DNA of 64,000 nt from Acarospora socialis (GCA_025617375.2 JAMYGW020000001.1:1736001-1800000), one strand, 5' to 3'; shown: positions 35,307 through 49,084, numbered from the stretch's first letter. Translations and numbers: made by a program. Notes: generated by a model from the letters alone, not told the origin.

Positions 35307-36855
35307 CTAGTACCTTCGTTGTTTGCGTGGGTCTTCCGAGTACCCGTCGCCGTCATGATACCGTTTCCTACTCCCGTAATCATCTTCCCGACCACGGCTG
35401 CTGTATCCTCGGTCGCGATCTCGGTCGCGGTCGCCATACCCGCCGCCGTCCCTGGATCTTACCGGCTCACGGTTACTACCGGTGATGCCTCCTGAGCGGC
35501 TATCACCGCCACGATCTCCATAGGCTCTACTACTACCACCTCGGTAGGACGATCTGTCGTCATGTGAGCTAGGACGTCTTGGATCGCCATACCCACCACC
35601 ATTTGGTCCGTCGGGAGGTGCCGAGCCGTTTATGGGCGAGCCACCGTACGAACCGCCACCATACCCACCAGAACCGATACCGCTGCCACGACTACCACCT
35701 GGGCCGGAAGGAGCGTTTGGAGGTGGTGCAGGGCCACCACCAAAGCCGTTGGGTCGTCCGCCAAAGCCGCCTCCACCTTGATAGCCAATGCCTCCGCGGC
35801 CACCGAAACCTCCTCTGTCGCCGCGGAAGCCGCCTCTGAAGCCGCCACGTGGGCCGCCGAAGCCACCACGGAAGCCTCCGCCTTGAAATCCGCCGGGTCC
35901 TGCTGGCGCACTGAATCCACCCGGTCCGGCTGGTCTAGGCGGTATTGCCTTGGTATACCCACGCCCGCCGAGTCCGCCACCGTAGCGACGAGGCCTCCAT
36001 CCTTTGACAGTGCGGCCGCGCTCAACGTCGACTAGGACACGGCGGTCTTTGATTCTGATCCCATCGGTCTCTTTGTAGGCAGCTATAGAAGAGGGGCAAG
36101 AGCTCTCGTGTCAGTCAAGCAATTGTGAGATATACCTTACCATCGAGTGAGATAGCAGAGAAGCATAAGACAACTGAGAGCGCGAGAAGACAAGCAGAAG
36201 TGAGCGAGGAATTGAGGACGCAGTACCCTTCATATCCTTCTCTCGTTCGTACACAATAAACGCATATCCTCTGTGTGACTTTTTCTTCTTCTTCGACTTC
36301 TCTCCACCATCCCCGTGGGTATCCGTAACGATTCGTATCTACAAGTGATCCACGTCAGCAGCAATCTCAAGCCCCATTGTATGACCGTACAGACCCTTTC
36401 AATCGGTCCAAACCGACCAAACTCCCTCTCCAGGTCCGCCTCTTTCGCATCATAGCTCAGCCTGGCCACGAAAAGCGTCTTGAACGCATCCCCTCGAACC
36501 TGCGCGTCGTTCGCCGGATTATCTGCACCTCACGTCAGCCAGACACTCCCCATACTCGTAACACAACCACCAGCGTGAAAGACATACACTCCGCAAAACC
36601 TTCCGTGACCAATTTCTGCTGCCTCTCCTTTTTCTCCATCTTCAGCCGATCCTTCCGCTGCAGCCAGCTTTCTGTCGGGTGATACTCGACATCTTCGTTG
36701 ATGCCTTCTTCTTTGACCCGGGAGAGGAACTGGGCGACGCCGCTGATGTTGTTGGTCTTGCGGTCTTCGGGCGCATGGTCGCTGGGTGGCATGTAGCGGA
36801 GCGCAGGTCGGGGTGCGAAGAGGGCGAGGAGGTTGGGGGGGAGCTTGTCCGTCAT
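35307..36855 (-). CDS. snp1: U1 small nuclear ribonucleoprotein 70 kDa
   Basis: Core U1 snRNP protein; binds stem-loop I of U1 snRNA and helps define 5' splice sites. Four exons: 36855-36588, 36522-36395, 36338-36227 and 36082-35307, giving 427 residues. The N-terminus ([17 protein letters not shown]) and the segment before the RRM are the conserved U1-70K region. The RRM is split by introns: RNP2 is TLFVARL and RNP1 is RGYAFIVY. A basic insertion (KSKKKKSH) sits just before RNP1. After the [18 protein letters not shown] is the classic U1-70K signature. The rest is a Gly/Arg/Tyr-rich tail with many GGF, GGR and RDRDR units. No tRNA-like or other feature overlaps. Identification is firm. Confidence 0.95.
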
Positions 36856-37090
36856 TTTGTTGGTGTAACAGTAACGAGTTGAGGAGAGATTTTCTTGAAT
36901 GGCCTAGGTAGATATAAGGTCACCCTGAAGGGTGGTGATAGTAAATATGTGGGTTCGTGGAAATCTTAGTCGACGCTGGTTCGCGTCAGGAGCTCGCCAA
37001 GAGTGAGCGTCACGTGATATCGAGATCTTCGCTAGCACACATATGGTAGATGAACTTCATCGCAACGAGCCTGAAAGCACCACAAGACTC

Positions 37091-37657
37091 ATGCCAGTTC
37101 AAGGCATAAGGGCGATTGCCTCGAGCCGAGTGAGTCTCACATCCCGTCTCGTCTTCAATCGCCAGTTCTTTACTAAACCCACAACCTAGAATGGCGTCGG
37201 CGCATTCATCCTCCAATGCAAGCGTCTCGACTTCCACTACTGCGACTGGGCCGGCAGCTCTCGAGGCATGAAGTACGTCCTCCCTCTCCCCTTCCCAGCA
37301 CTCCCACCCCCTCCTCAAAACAAACTCACCATCCCACCACTAACCCCCCCTCCTTCCCCCAACAGCTCCTTCCTCACCCACACCCTCCCACGCTTCGCCG
37401 CGTCCAACCCACAAATCGAAATCACCGTCTCGCCGCGCCCGCACCGGCACCCGGTCATCAAGGGCACGTACATCAACGGCCGCGAGAAGGCCGTGTGCGT
37501 GCGCAATCTGGAGAAGGAGCAGATCTTGCGGAAGGCAGAGTTGTTGAGAGATGCGAATGGCGAGAAGTTGAGGCGGGTGACGAAGCCGGTCAGGAGTGGG
37601 AATGAGAGCGTGAGGGGGGTTTGGAGCCCCTATCATGGGGTTGTGCAGCGGATTTGA
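37091..37657 (+). CDS. mrpl51: Mitochondrial ribosomal protein mL43
   Basis: Protein of the large mitochondrial ribosomal subunit (mL43; MRPL51 in yeast), with a thioredoxin-like L51/S25 fold. Three exons: 37091-37129 (39 nt), 37190-37272 and 37366-37657, giving 137 residues, the normal length. ATG 37091 starts MPVQGIRAIASSR, and the splice gives NGVGAFILQCKRLDFHYCDW, the conserved core; the second splice restores GGMNSFL-like sequence (SSRGMNSFLTHTLP). A separate in-frame ATG inside the second exon lies in a wrong frame and should not be used. It lies 235 bp from the U1-70K start and is divergent from it. Identification is firm. Confidence 0.94.
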
Positions 37658-37945
37658 AAGGAGAGGAGATGAGATGAGATCGGTTTCGGGGGACGGGGGT
37701 GGTGTGGGTGGCGTTTTGATGGGTGGGAGGGTTGTAAATATGAGAGTCTGGTTTGTGTGCTGGTGAAGCGTTGGTATACTACTACGGTTGCATCCGCTGT
37801 TCATCGCGAAACATTGTGATGTGTTCTTTCCAATGCTATCAGGTCTTAAAGGCATCCAGTTCTACGTCTTCGATCCTCCGCCGTACAATTGCCAGACCAT
37901 CGCTGACCTTCACAACCTCGACCCTCCAGCGTCTCCGGATCCGAG

Positions 37946-39212
<1,267 letters not shown>

Positions 39213-39887
39213 GGTTGCGGTAGAAGCAATTGATGTCCGGGGGTGGTAATTGTGGCGTAGTTGGGCTGTCTGTTGGTAGAGAGCTTGGAGGGATGATCGT
39301 TTATTGGGTTTGGTGGGACTTCGTTATGTATGGTGGGGCTATCGATACCCAGGCTTCAGGATGTCAGTCTATATCCTCTGATGGGACAGATATCATTGGG
39401 TTCGGGAAGACAGTTGTCCTCCGACAGGGCAGTTCTATGCTACGGATAGTATATGCTCTTACGGTTGTCTTATCTTGGACGGCGTCGAGAGTGGTCGAAT
39501 TGAATTGGCAAGGTATAAGTCTGATAGGGTAGCTACATGCAAGGCGTGTGCAGCACGATGAAGTGTCACACAATGACTTGCCAGACTGGCTTGTGCCAAC
39601 AAAACGCTGTTATAATAGTAGTTTTGACATTTGGTTATATATGAGGGGACTCTGCTCTTCGGTCAGGCCGTGGTATCATACAACATTGTTACGGAGGAGA
39701 TGCGTTTATTGCACTTAAAAGACAGATCTAAATCCACGAAGATTAACGCGGAGACCTCCAACAGAATATGTGATAAGACATCATGCTCAGTGCAGAATAA
39801 ACTTGTCAAAACATTCCCGTCCAGTGTATCAGCGGGCATAATATGACAAGAAATGATACAACATCATAACAGCGCAGCTTCCCGCAG
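39213..39887. other. Intergenic region
   Basis: 675 bp upstream of TPI and downstream of the disordered-protein gene, both on the minus strand. It should contain the TPI promoter. No gene is visible. Confidence 0.5.
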
Positions 39888-41945
39888 TCACAAGGAAGGG
39901 TAACCATAGCGGTCCATTCGCGGATAACCGAGACCTGAGGCCCTCCGCATCCTGCCAATGTACTCTCTTCTCTTCATTTCTTGCTCGTATTCCCTCTCCT
40001 CCATGTCTTGCTGGTACAGTCGATCACTCATGCGTTCGCGGCCGCTATCCGCAAATGGCTCGGGGGCGAACGGCATGGCCGGAACTCTTCGAACCGGAAT
40101 ATAATCGACCCCACGCGCCTCGCGGATGGAGGGCATGGGCTCGTCGATGGGGAACCTGGAACCCACCATGTTTCGACGCTCCTCGTTCGGACCGTACTGG
40201 TAGGTCAGCGACCGTGGAAGACCCGTACGAGGGGTCTCCGTGAAGTCCGGATAGTCGTTGTATTCATCGGAACGGTAGTTTAGTGGCCGTGAGGGACGCG
40301 AACGTGATACCTCGGGTCCGTATGCTATTGACTGCCGGCGGAGTGCTAAGGGACGAGGGCTATGGCTATCTTCCGGATAGATTTCATACGCATCGCGATG
40401 ATGACGAGATCCTCGATTGCGGTCAGGATCGGAGTACGTCTTCCGATGATGTTCTCGAACCACTGGCCGACGCCGATCCTCGTCTTCGGAGTGGCGGCGA
40501 TGATGCTTATGCAAACTACCACGGCGAGGACTATCTCGCTTGCGCCGTGAGTCGCTGGCAAGGCTCGAATCCGGAGTGATAACCGACGCGTCGTCATCGT
40601 CGGATGAGAATTCGCTGTCGTAGGATTCATCATCGTCACTCTGATCGAGCCAATCCTCCACACCTTTGTGGGATTTCTGGTTGACGACCTTGGGCAACGA
40701 TGGCTTTCTCTCGGGCTTGTGTGGTTTTGATGCTTGTTGTTGTTGTTGTTGATGATGATGATGATGAGTCGGTGGTTGTTGGTGGGGCGGCTGCATCTGA
40801 GGACCTCGTGATGGTGCAAATCCGGGATGGTCAGGCACGACAACGACTTCAGGATGACCTGGTCGCATCTGGGCACCATTCGGTGATTTCGAGGCCTGTT
40901 GTTGATGATGATGCGGTTGTTGTGGTTGCTGCTGCATCATGTGCTGGAAATGTTGGGCAAAGGCATGTCCCATCTGCGGCGCCGGACGTGAAGGGGGTCG
41001 ATCAGGCATGACAACAATGTCAGGATGAGCCTGCATCTGAGGACCTTTTGGCGGTGCAAATCCGGGATGTTCTGGCACGACCACCACTTCAGGGTGGCCT
41101 GGTCGAACCTGAGCACCATTTGCAGGCTTAAGTCCAGGGTGCTGACCTTGATGTTGGGGGAAGAAGGGTGGCGGACCGAATGGCCCGCCCGCAACGCCTT
41201 TGGATCCCGCCGGAGCACCCATTCCAGGTTGCATAAGGATGGGACCTTGTTCTGCGTGGCCCTTTGGTTTGGGCTGTTCCTTGTGGTTACTGGTCTTGGG
41301 TGCATCAAGGTCGATGATCTTTCCGGCCCCACCCTTAACACCTCCCTGGCCGGAGGTTGTCGTGACGGTTGGACGAAGCTTCCTCGACAGGATGACCTGC
41401 ATACTGCTCGTTTCAATACCCCGCCTTCCGACATTGTTTGTCTCCAGTTTGACAGCAGCGACATTCCATTCGAATCTCGGGTCTTTCTCCTCTCGTTGTT
41501 TCTCCTCGACCAGCCGATCAACATGATCCCGCTTCGACTTGCCGAGCTCGGTCAACTGATCCACTATGTCCTTCCTCCTCTTCTGTCCCTTGACTTGGTC
41601 GAGAAGGGCCCGCTGACCGACCGCGAGCGGGACCCTCTGGGCCTTGACCCACGTCGGCTTCTGGCCGAACATCTCGGGCTCAGCTTTGCGAAAGGTGAAG
41701 CCTTCGTATGTCACCGGTGGACGTCCGTTGAGAGGGGGGAGACTGTCAAGCTTCTTGTCGTTGTTGGTAGGCTTGGCACTGTTCGCAGGGTTGAGGTTCG
41801 GGTTGTGATTCGACTGGAAAGCGGGATTTGGCATCACGTTCATCTTCGCGAAATCATTGTGCAGCTGGATGATCTCTGGAGCCGGGCCAGCATGTGGAGC
41901 ACCAGGAAAGACGGGCGGCGGCGGTGGAATTGGAGGTCGGTCCAT
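39888..41945 (-). CDS. Disordered Pro/Gln/His-rich protein with internal repeats
   Basis: Single-exon frame of 685 residues from ATG 41945; family not recognised. The N-terminus is Pro-rich (MDRPPIPPPPPVFPGAP). Residues about 75-180 are the only part that looks folded: PVTYEGFTFRKAEPEMFGQ, then a Lys/Arg/Glu-rich helix (DQVKGQKRRKDIVDQL) and DPRFEWNVAAVKLET. The middle has two near-identical 30-residue units containing GHPEVVVVPEHPGFAP and a third diverged copy, plus His/Gln tracts. The last 250 residues are Arg/Ser/Asp-rich (SDDDESYDSEFSSDDDD, then RDSPRRGS) and end in tyrosine-rich helices. No signal peptide or membrane span. Codon use and length support a real gene. It may be an RNA- or scaffold-associated protein, but that is a guess. 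Confidence 0.8.
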   Translation of the reverse strand: MDRPPIPPPPPVFPGAPHAGPAPEIIQLHNDFAKMNVMPNPAFQSNHNPNLNPANSAKPTNNDKKLDSLPPLNGRPPVTYEGFTFRKAEPEMFGQKPTWVKAQRVPLAVGQRALLDQVKGQKRRKDIVDQLTELGKSKRDHVDRLVEEKQREEKDPRFEWNVAAVKLETNNVGRRGIETSSMQVILSRKLRPTVTTTSGQGGVKGGAGKIIDLDAPKTSNHKEQPKPKGHAEQGPILMQPGMGAPAGSKGVAGGPFGPPPFFPQHQGQHPGLKPANGAQVRPGHPEVVVVPEHPGFAPPKGPQMQAHPDIVVMPDRPPSRPAPQMGHAFAQHFQHMMQQQPQQPHHHQQQASKSPNGAQMRPGHPEVVVVPDHPGFAPSRGPQMQPPHQQPPTHHHHHQQQQQQASKPHKPERKPSLPKVVNQKSHKGVEDWLDQSDDDESYDSEFSSDDDDASVITPDSSLASDSRRKRDSPRRGSLHKHHRRHSEDEDRRRPVVREHHRKTYSDPDRNRGSRHHRDAYEIYPEDSHSPRPLALRRQSIAYGPEVSRSRPSRPLNYRSDEYNDYPDFTETPRTGLPRSLTYQYGPNEERRNMVGSRFPIDEPMPSIREARGVDYIPVRRVPAMPFAPEPFADSGRERMSDRLYQQDMEEREYEQEMKRREYIGRMRRASGLGYPRMDRYGYPSL
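40732..40767 (-). repeat. Trinucleotide tract encoding poly-His/poly-Gln
   Basis: A plus-strand run of TTG units followed by ATG/GAT units, read on the minus strand as five His then six Gln inside the disordered protein. It is a likely length-variable site. Confidence 0.85.
40790..41125 (-). repeat. Direct repeats of about 90 bp inside the coding region
   Basis: The segments at about 40791-40880 and 41032-41122 are close copies (roughly 85 percent by eye) and encode the GHPEVVVVP-x-HPGFAP unit. A shorter, more diverged copy lies between them (about 40985-41040). Confidence 0.75.
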
Positions 41946-44900
41946 GGCGCCGGCAATGTTCTTTACTCGAAGACGATAGATGAGAAGAGGGAAAGGCGAT
42001 CGGTGAAGCAGGATGGCTAATCAGCGAACGGGCAGGCAACAAACTGGGATGAGTCAAATGAAGGGCGACGTTGGTCTCTTAAGGCAGATGTGCTTTGGCA
42101 GTGCAAGCGCCCGAAGGTAAGGTAAGATACCTGAGTCGAGACGGAGTGTGCTGCGCAAACATTCAGGGGATGATTCCTTCACGAAGTGAGAATGAGGCTG
42201 GGGGCCAGAGTTAGATATAAGCAGCTCAAGGAAGAGGGAGGATCCATTCAAGAGAAGTAGGTGTCAGGTAAGGTAAAGCAAGGTATTCGTAAAGGCAGGG
42301 TACTAATAAGGTGAGTCTTCTGCTCTTCTGCTCTTCTGCCTTGTCCTAGCTCCCTTTTGCTCAGGTGGGGGTGGAGTGTTGGTTTGGTTGCCTTGGCTGG
42401 CTTGCCTGGGGTTCGGTTACCAGCATCTTTCAGCCTGGCTGTGCCCTGCTATGGTGCATGTTCGATTGATTGTGGATGCCACCTTTTGATGTGTGCCATG
42501 TTGCTTGCACGCACCTGACTTTGATGTCAAGACTAAAGAGCTTATCCAAACAAAGCTATCGCACGATCATGATGTTTTGGTTGCACCATCATTTGCACTA
42601 CTACATAGAGGTAGTTAGACACGGTCTCCCGCTTTGGCGAATCGTGGAGCCGTGTTCTAGCGCGTTCATCATACAGAAGAGCGGTGAACGGTCGATAAGG
42701 TAACGGATAACGGTAGTTACAGATAACCTGTACCTTAGAGAATTGCATCGCTTTGCTTGCTTGCTTCCTTCTCTGCAGCTTGTGCATCTTGTGAATTCCA
42801 TTCTGGAGCTTCGTCGGTGACTCTTTACGCCCGTACGTACTAACTTGCATACGGTACCTAGCTAACGTCATGTAAACCTAAGATGAATTGTAACCTTACC
42901 TAGAGTACTCGAATGGTAAGGTACCTTAGTGAGGCAATGCATTAAGGTAGTCAGTCCATAAGCACCTGTCAACTCCGCCACACATCGAGATAGGTAAGGT
43001 AGAGCACATCTGTCTATCCAAATAGGAAACAAAGCGTCTCCATTGGTCGCACATATCTACCTCTTCTACACCTACTGTATGCGCGGGAGATCAAGGGCGA
43101 TAGGGCAATGAGGATCGATAAGGTCTCTCCAGTTACGATTACAGCATGCAGGTATGGTCGACATGAATGCACACAACTGATCGTAGTCGGTTGCCGCTAC
43201 AGTCCCATGACACGGGCAGTGGAATTTGCTGTACGAGTACGCGTTTGCTGTACATGCAACTGAGAAGAGAAGCTCAACTTCCACTTCGGTCTTTTGTGTC
43301 ACTCTAACAGAGTGTACCTAGGTAGTCCAATTTTAGAGCATAGAGCAGACCACGTATCAGACTCGAATTGCCCGGGTCAAATCCAATCGCGAGTCGCATC
43401 GTTCTACCTCGGAATATTCGTCATCCACCAACAGCAAACCAAAACGAGTTCGCACCACCAAATTGAACCGAACTGGAGAACTCGAATGTGAATTGCTAAC
43501 CCGGGCAATCAGGGCGTCCGCGGCCGTATTCATGCACCTTTCAAGGGTTCTCCACAACCGCTGTCAACCAGTCATCATCTATTTTCGGCGTAGACCAATT
43601 GTTCGAATCCTGCCTCTGGCACACAAATTAGGCGGCTCCCCCAAGGCTGTACAGTACCACCGCCACCTAGGCTGTACACAACCGGGCGAAGCATCTGCCA
43701 GCCTACTCGTAGCTTTGTCACACCATACATTATCGCGAGGCTTGTCAGACCAAACGCCCGGTTAGAACGCCGACCTCTTGCGCGGCGCTGCAAGGGACGG
43801 CTACATCACTGGAGAAAAGTTGGGCGCGCGCTTTCCCATCTTCCCATGCGGTATCTTACCGTGACCTGATTCGATCTTCGATGGTGAGGGTTACAACACG
43901 CCCGAGTGACGCCCTGGCCCGCGAGACGTTTGGCAAGTCTCACCATCGCCAAGGCCGGTCACCAATTCGGTACTTTCCATGTGAGCTCGGAGACCTTTTG
44001 CGACTCGGGCCAGCTAACGCCTCTTAAACGGCCCCCCTGCCGAAACACGCCAACATGGGAACCCTCCGAGCTTACACAACCCATCCCACCTCCTTGGTCG
44101 TCATTTAATAATTAATGGAGACAGCTGAAAACGAAGGACACAGAACTTGGCTAAAAGGCGCCAAGGGAAGCTCTCCTCAGCTGCTGTTTCATTCTGCGGC
44201 AGGCTAACGTGGGGGCCCTCTCACAAACCGGGCAACGCCACAGCCTCGTACTTGTCGCTCTGGCGTGACAAGACGGCATCACTGTAAGGTAGGCGATGAA
44301 GTGGCGAATTAGTTAGAGCCGCAATGCTAGAAATAGAAATGGAAGGATTTCCACCGATACCATTTGAAACAACACTGCAACAGTATCAGCCGTGAATACT
44401 CTCGAAACCGGGCCATTACTTTAAAGCTTTCTTATTATACCGATGATGCTAGCTGACGAAGAGTCCGGTTAGGATTATGTTCCTTATTTTCTTCATCATC
44501 TTGTCCCTCTGTAGTATCATGTGCAATGGCATTGCCGGAAATCCAATCCCTTGTAGCATATCATACAGCTCGAAAAACGACTTTCAGGAAATTCTCTTGG
44601 TAGATTCTGAAGGATAGCAATGCCATGTTGAAGCTGGATTTACAAAGCGATACTGTGCACCTTGACGGCACTGTGACAGAATGTACAGATCGAGGTACTC
44701 TTTCTCCCTGTTAGTACTGTAAAGTGTGAGGTCCGTACCGTAGGTATGATAGTCGAGTTGAACGTATGGCTTGAATTGGCAGCAGTCTGATACATGCCTC
44801 ACTTATCCATTACAAACACATGCCTGCTCTCTCCCTCCCCACACTCCCAGCCGAGAAATTTCCCACCACTGACAATCCCCTTCACAACGCGCTCCGTCCA

Positions 44901-45330
44901 CGAAAAGGACCCTGTTCCCGTCCTCTCGGGCCGGACAGGCTGTGCGACCTTACTCCTCTCCTCCCTCTCCTCTCTTCTCCTTTCGGCGCTCGACTCCGCA
45001 TCCGCTTCGGCTTCCGATCAAACAAGAAGAAGTCCGCATCTTGTCGGAAAGGCGCGTGGTGCCGCGCGTGATGGATTCTGTCTGCTGTGGCGACTTGTGA
45101 GGTCTCTGAATGAAGAAGGGTACAGATCGCTAGTGGAAGATAGGGAGGAAGATGTTGGAGATGGAGATGGGTTGCTATTGATCCTCTTCGTTGCTCGAGC
45201 TGTCCACAGCCTAGCATTGTTAGCTGGGTGCTCACTCATTCGTATTCTTTGTTCGGTGGCAAGGTAGAGGAGGGCTATCGTATGATGACGTCGCGTGGAA
45301 TTATCATGTGGGCACCGTTGTGGTGAGGGA
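41946..45330. other. Long intergenic stretch
   Basis: About 3.4 kb with no supported gene. The first 400 bp should be the promoter of the disordered-protein gene. Short words such as AAGGTACCTTA and CCTAGGTA recur (for example near 42880-42960 and 43315). A T-arm-like word at about 43603 lacks a pairing stem, so no tRNA is called. A plus-strand frame at 44820-45267 starts after no clear signal and looks random. Confidence 0.4.
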
Positions 45331-48300
45331 GCATCTTGGAGACTTCGACAGCCCTCTCCTCAAAGTTTGGTCTATTAATTGTAGCTAAGTTGCAGAGTCT
45401 TCTTGCCCCGTGCTTAGATTTTCTGCTTTCCGGTTTTGCTGTTGGTTCTCGGGTGAGGTATTCGGAGACGTTTGGCGAACCCTTTGCACTTCGTCGAGCT
45501 TCTTTCTCTCGTCCACAGTACTTCATTCAGCCGTTCTGTCTGTGAAGGTGTCGTTTACAACGACGTATGTCAATGCTCGTTTTCAGAATCCTGAAGAGCA
45601 AGCCAGGCGTTAAGGAGCCACAGAGCGAAGTGCCTGTTGATCGCGATGAGGTGGCGGATTCCTTCACTGGTGTATCTGCCCGAAAATGAGAGGACAAAAG
45701 GAATTTTCTGTCTTTGTTTTTATTCCCGATTGACGGGACATGGGTGTATATAAGTATGTCTTGTCATCTCCCGCGGATGAGCGACTAATCTCTCGAAGCC
45801 GTGGCGTTCCTGTCCCATGGAAGACAAAAGCCCTCCTTCACACAAATGGTGTCTTGGAAGATCTCCACGGCTTAGTGCGGCTGCGTCTGTAGCGCTTGAA
45901 TGGAGGGTTGTTTGCGCCATCGAAGATGAATAGTGCTCTTTCGACTCGGGCAAGGAAGATGTTAGAACTTGGGTGTGATTGTGTTTTGGAGCTCGCCCGG
46001 TCTATCCTAGTGCAAGTATATCTCGTCCTGCCCCATGCGATGTCTGGCTGCAGCGGGGTTCGTCCTTTAGCAAGCTATGACTCAACTGTCTTACCGTCGA
46101 CAGAGAGGCGGCTCCGAATCTTAGTCCTCCACACCAGGACATACTTCCGGAAAATCTCTACAGATTGCGCTTCCGATTAGAGCACTGAGAACTGTCGAAT
46201 CTCGAGTCGACGTTCGTTTTGCGGTTTTCTCGGTCTGTTTCAAATTAGGTAGACCGCCCTCCCTTTCTCCTCCATCTTACGAAGTCCAGGCTTCGAAAGC
46301 GATGATGTTGGTTAAGGCCACCGAAAGGCAGCGGCGAATCTTCGCCTCGCTTCTTCTTGTATGCCAAATGCAATGCCGTGCTGTTTGGAAGCTCGCGGTT
46401 GACAAGTCGACAAAATGCTTGGAATTACTATTCTTCTCGCTGTTCTGTTTTCTGCTTGACGTGATCAACATACGTCCTTTACACGTCCTGGTTGCCGAGA
46501 AGTCTTGAGATCTCGTAGCATGTATGGCGTCGAAGTGGTGACCGCTAAATATAAGGGCATATTGCCCTCGCGTTCACTCACTTCACCTGAGGATGAGGTC
46601 AATGACTGGATTTCCCAGGTCTCCTCTCTTTTTCAGAAGAACACTGTTTGGAAGGAGGCAGACATAAGCATGTTCACCCTCGAGTACATAGGCGCTTTCT
46701 CTGCTAAGTCTCCTCTGACCATCTTGTTTTATCAATATGCGCTGCAATACACTCTTTGGAGCTCAAGTACCGCTTCAGAATTGGGCACCAGAGGAAGCCG
46801 GTAGCAGTGCAACCACCAACTTCTTGTTCTCGTGGCCTGTTGTTTTCGATGCAGTCCTTTGTCGCTTCTTTGTGTTGGCTTTCTGCAAGGTGATCGTCCT
46901 TGCACGCTTCTGTCAAACAGAGTTTATACTGTATACCAGTGGTCACATCATCGATCTTTCGGTCTACACACCCGAAGCGACGAAGCCAGCAAGCCTTCCG
47001 ACGCAGCGCTGACTGTCGGCTTAAAAATGTCATCGGACGGCCAAAGAAGAAATTCCCTGCCGCTTTATCGTTTCGACTTCGCTCTGACTTTCTGCGAGGG
47101 CCCCGAAGAGGTCAAGAGGTTGAACAGCTGCCACTCTTCGAGAGGGTGACGGATTGCGGATCTTGTAAGGCAAGCTAATGTGGGCTTGACTTGTTACGAT
47201 GTGGGACATGGTTGGGTGTGAAGATTGAGACTTCACGCCTTGTTCTTCTTTGCCACGGTATTGAGTAGCATTCGCCAAGTTGGTATCGTCGAGGGCATAT
47301 TTGCCCTGTACCCACAGATCTCGGGTTTGCCTTCATCTCTCGCTGAAGACTAACTGTGTAGAAGATTCGAAAAGGATGTCTGAGCGTAATGATAACTCAG
47401 CATCCCCCGCGCCCATGCTTCCTCCGCCGACTTTGAAAGCTACTGTCTTTTGCTCGCATAAAGACAGGGTAATGACTCATCAATAATCTCCTCGCCGGTC
47501 TCTGCACCGTCTAACTTCCGCCGTCTCTTCGCTTTGTCTTCTTTCCTACCTTTGCCTTCTTTTATCCGACAGCGCTGACTTACTTGGCCAGGTCAGTCCG
47601 CTTTTCCTTGCTTCTTCGGTCTAACTCTCCCGCTTTTTCGCCCTTCTTCGGAAGGCCGGATCTCAGTTGGTCCCTTTCTTTGAGCTTTTTAACAATGCTC
47701 ATTTACACAAGCTTGATTGCTTCGTCATACATTCTAGGCCTTAGCCTTTCTTTTCGGTTTTCTTCTTCTTCTTCGGTCTTATTGCTGGTAGCTGCCGCAG
47801 TGAACACCTTAGGAAGAAAGTGGAACACTCGTAACAAGCCATTCAAGTGGAGCTGGCATTCTGATTCCCTGTTCATCCGAAATGGGTTTTGGTGTACTAA
47901 ATTATCATTGATAATCAGATTCTCACATTGATGTCCAACCAAAATTCGCTTCTCTGTCCTTCTTATCTTTGGCGGACTCTTGCATTTGATTTGTCTTGGT
48001 ATCCTCAATATCTTATCGCTGTTGACTGTGTCATTCCTTTTGATTCGGACAAGGACCTGTTGCTGTTCTTTCAGTTTCGCGATTTCGACACCTTGAGTGT
48101 CGAACTGACGATGGGCTAGAGATTTGACAGCAATCTATGACTGCAGGCTCGATCTCCGGCGCTCAGAACTTTGTCTCTCCGTCACTCTCGTCTCGGCGAT
48201 TCTTCATGTCCTCCTCTGCTTCAAGGGACTGACTTTGCTGGGCAGTCTGTGCCCAAAGTTCCATATCTCTTCCACGCTCTGCTCGCGGCGTGGTATGGCG

Positions 48301-49084
48301 CAGAGGTTTTCCTCGTGGTATCAGCTATTTATCATGGAGATAATCGAGCGTCAGTATACTTAAGGCGGCATTGAGTTTCCTGCGTTCCTTGAGAAAATTC
48401 CGGTTGCGTTTGATACTTTCAATGAGACCTCTTAGTCGGTTCGAGAAACTCGCTGATGCGCAATGTAACAAACATGATGCAGAGAAGCTTCCGTCTTCTT
48501 CGGCTTGATGAACAGCGGCACGCCTAAATGTGCGATCACTCCGAGTCCTAGTAAGGCTCGCTCGTTTGGTCAGTTTGATAGTGACTGTATGTTTTGTTGA
48601 GCGAAACACAGCAATGTCCTCGCCTTTATAGCGGTACAGCTGAGATGGTAGTGATCGCCGATCAACTATTTCTGGATCCTTGCACTTTCATCATCCCGTA
48701 TTGCGAAGTGAACTCAAGATCAAGGTTTTTCAGGCGTATAGTAGATGACACTGAGCAAGGCTCCGTTTCCTCTGCCCTTCCCATCAACGTCTTGTAGTTG
48801 GTGGACCGGTTGCAGGTGGCTTCGAGAGTTATCTTTCTTCTTTATACTCCATCACCCACACGACGATCTTGTCGTCAAAATGCCAGATCAATGGCCCCGG
48901 AATGGCATAGTCGCGGAGTTCGTTTTCCGGAATGTAATGTCCGATTCGTTCCGCCAAAGCCATCAGCATATTCTGCCGGATATACTTACCTGCTTGCACG
49001 GCAGTCCATCGATCGTGGTGGTGAGTACATCGATGGCGATTGGTTCAGTGCTAGTGGGTTCCTTTGAATAGAGCTGTATAGCTC
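45331..49084. other. Gene-poor block with decayed coding-like stretches
   Basis: No intact gene is found. Several minus-strand stretches have coding character but are interrupted: a Lys/Arg-rich helix at about 48350-48450 (SIKRNRNFLKERRKL), a Glu/Lys-rich stretch at about 47590-47800 (TEEEEENRKERLRPR, then IVKKLKERDQLRSG in the same frame past a stop), and the piece at 46704-47033 listed next. I read this as old gene debris on one strand. Confidence 0.35.
46704..47033 (-). pseudogene. Possible HNH-nuclease-like remnant
   Basis: A 109-codon minus-strand frame contains FLWCPILKRYLSSKECIAAHI. Fungal HNH-type proteins carry a W-C-P-x(n)-AAHI block of this shape, after which the family normally continues with VP and more His/Asn. 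Here the frame ends soon after. The frame opens at a non-ATG codon. The resemblance is to one block only, so this is a weak call. Confidence 0.25.

Noticed and set aside
37197-37316. ATG inside the second mL43 exon that opens a Ser/Ala-rich frame
   Set aside because: It is out of frame with the conserved mL43 sequence; the true start is the 39-nt exon at 37091.
43590-43640. tRNA T-arm-like word (GTTCGAATCC)
   Set aside because: The flanking bases do not pair into a T stem, and no anticodon arm or acceptor stem could be found around it.
44820-45267. Plus-strand Ser/Leu/Pro-rich frame
   Set aside because: Composition follows a C/T-rich tract; no ATG in good context and no family.
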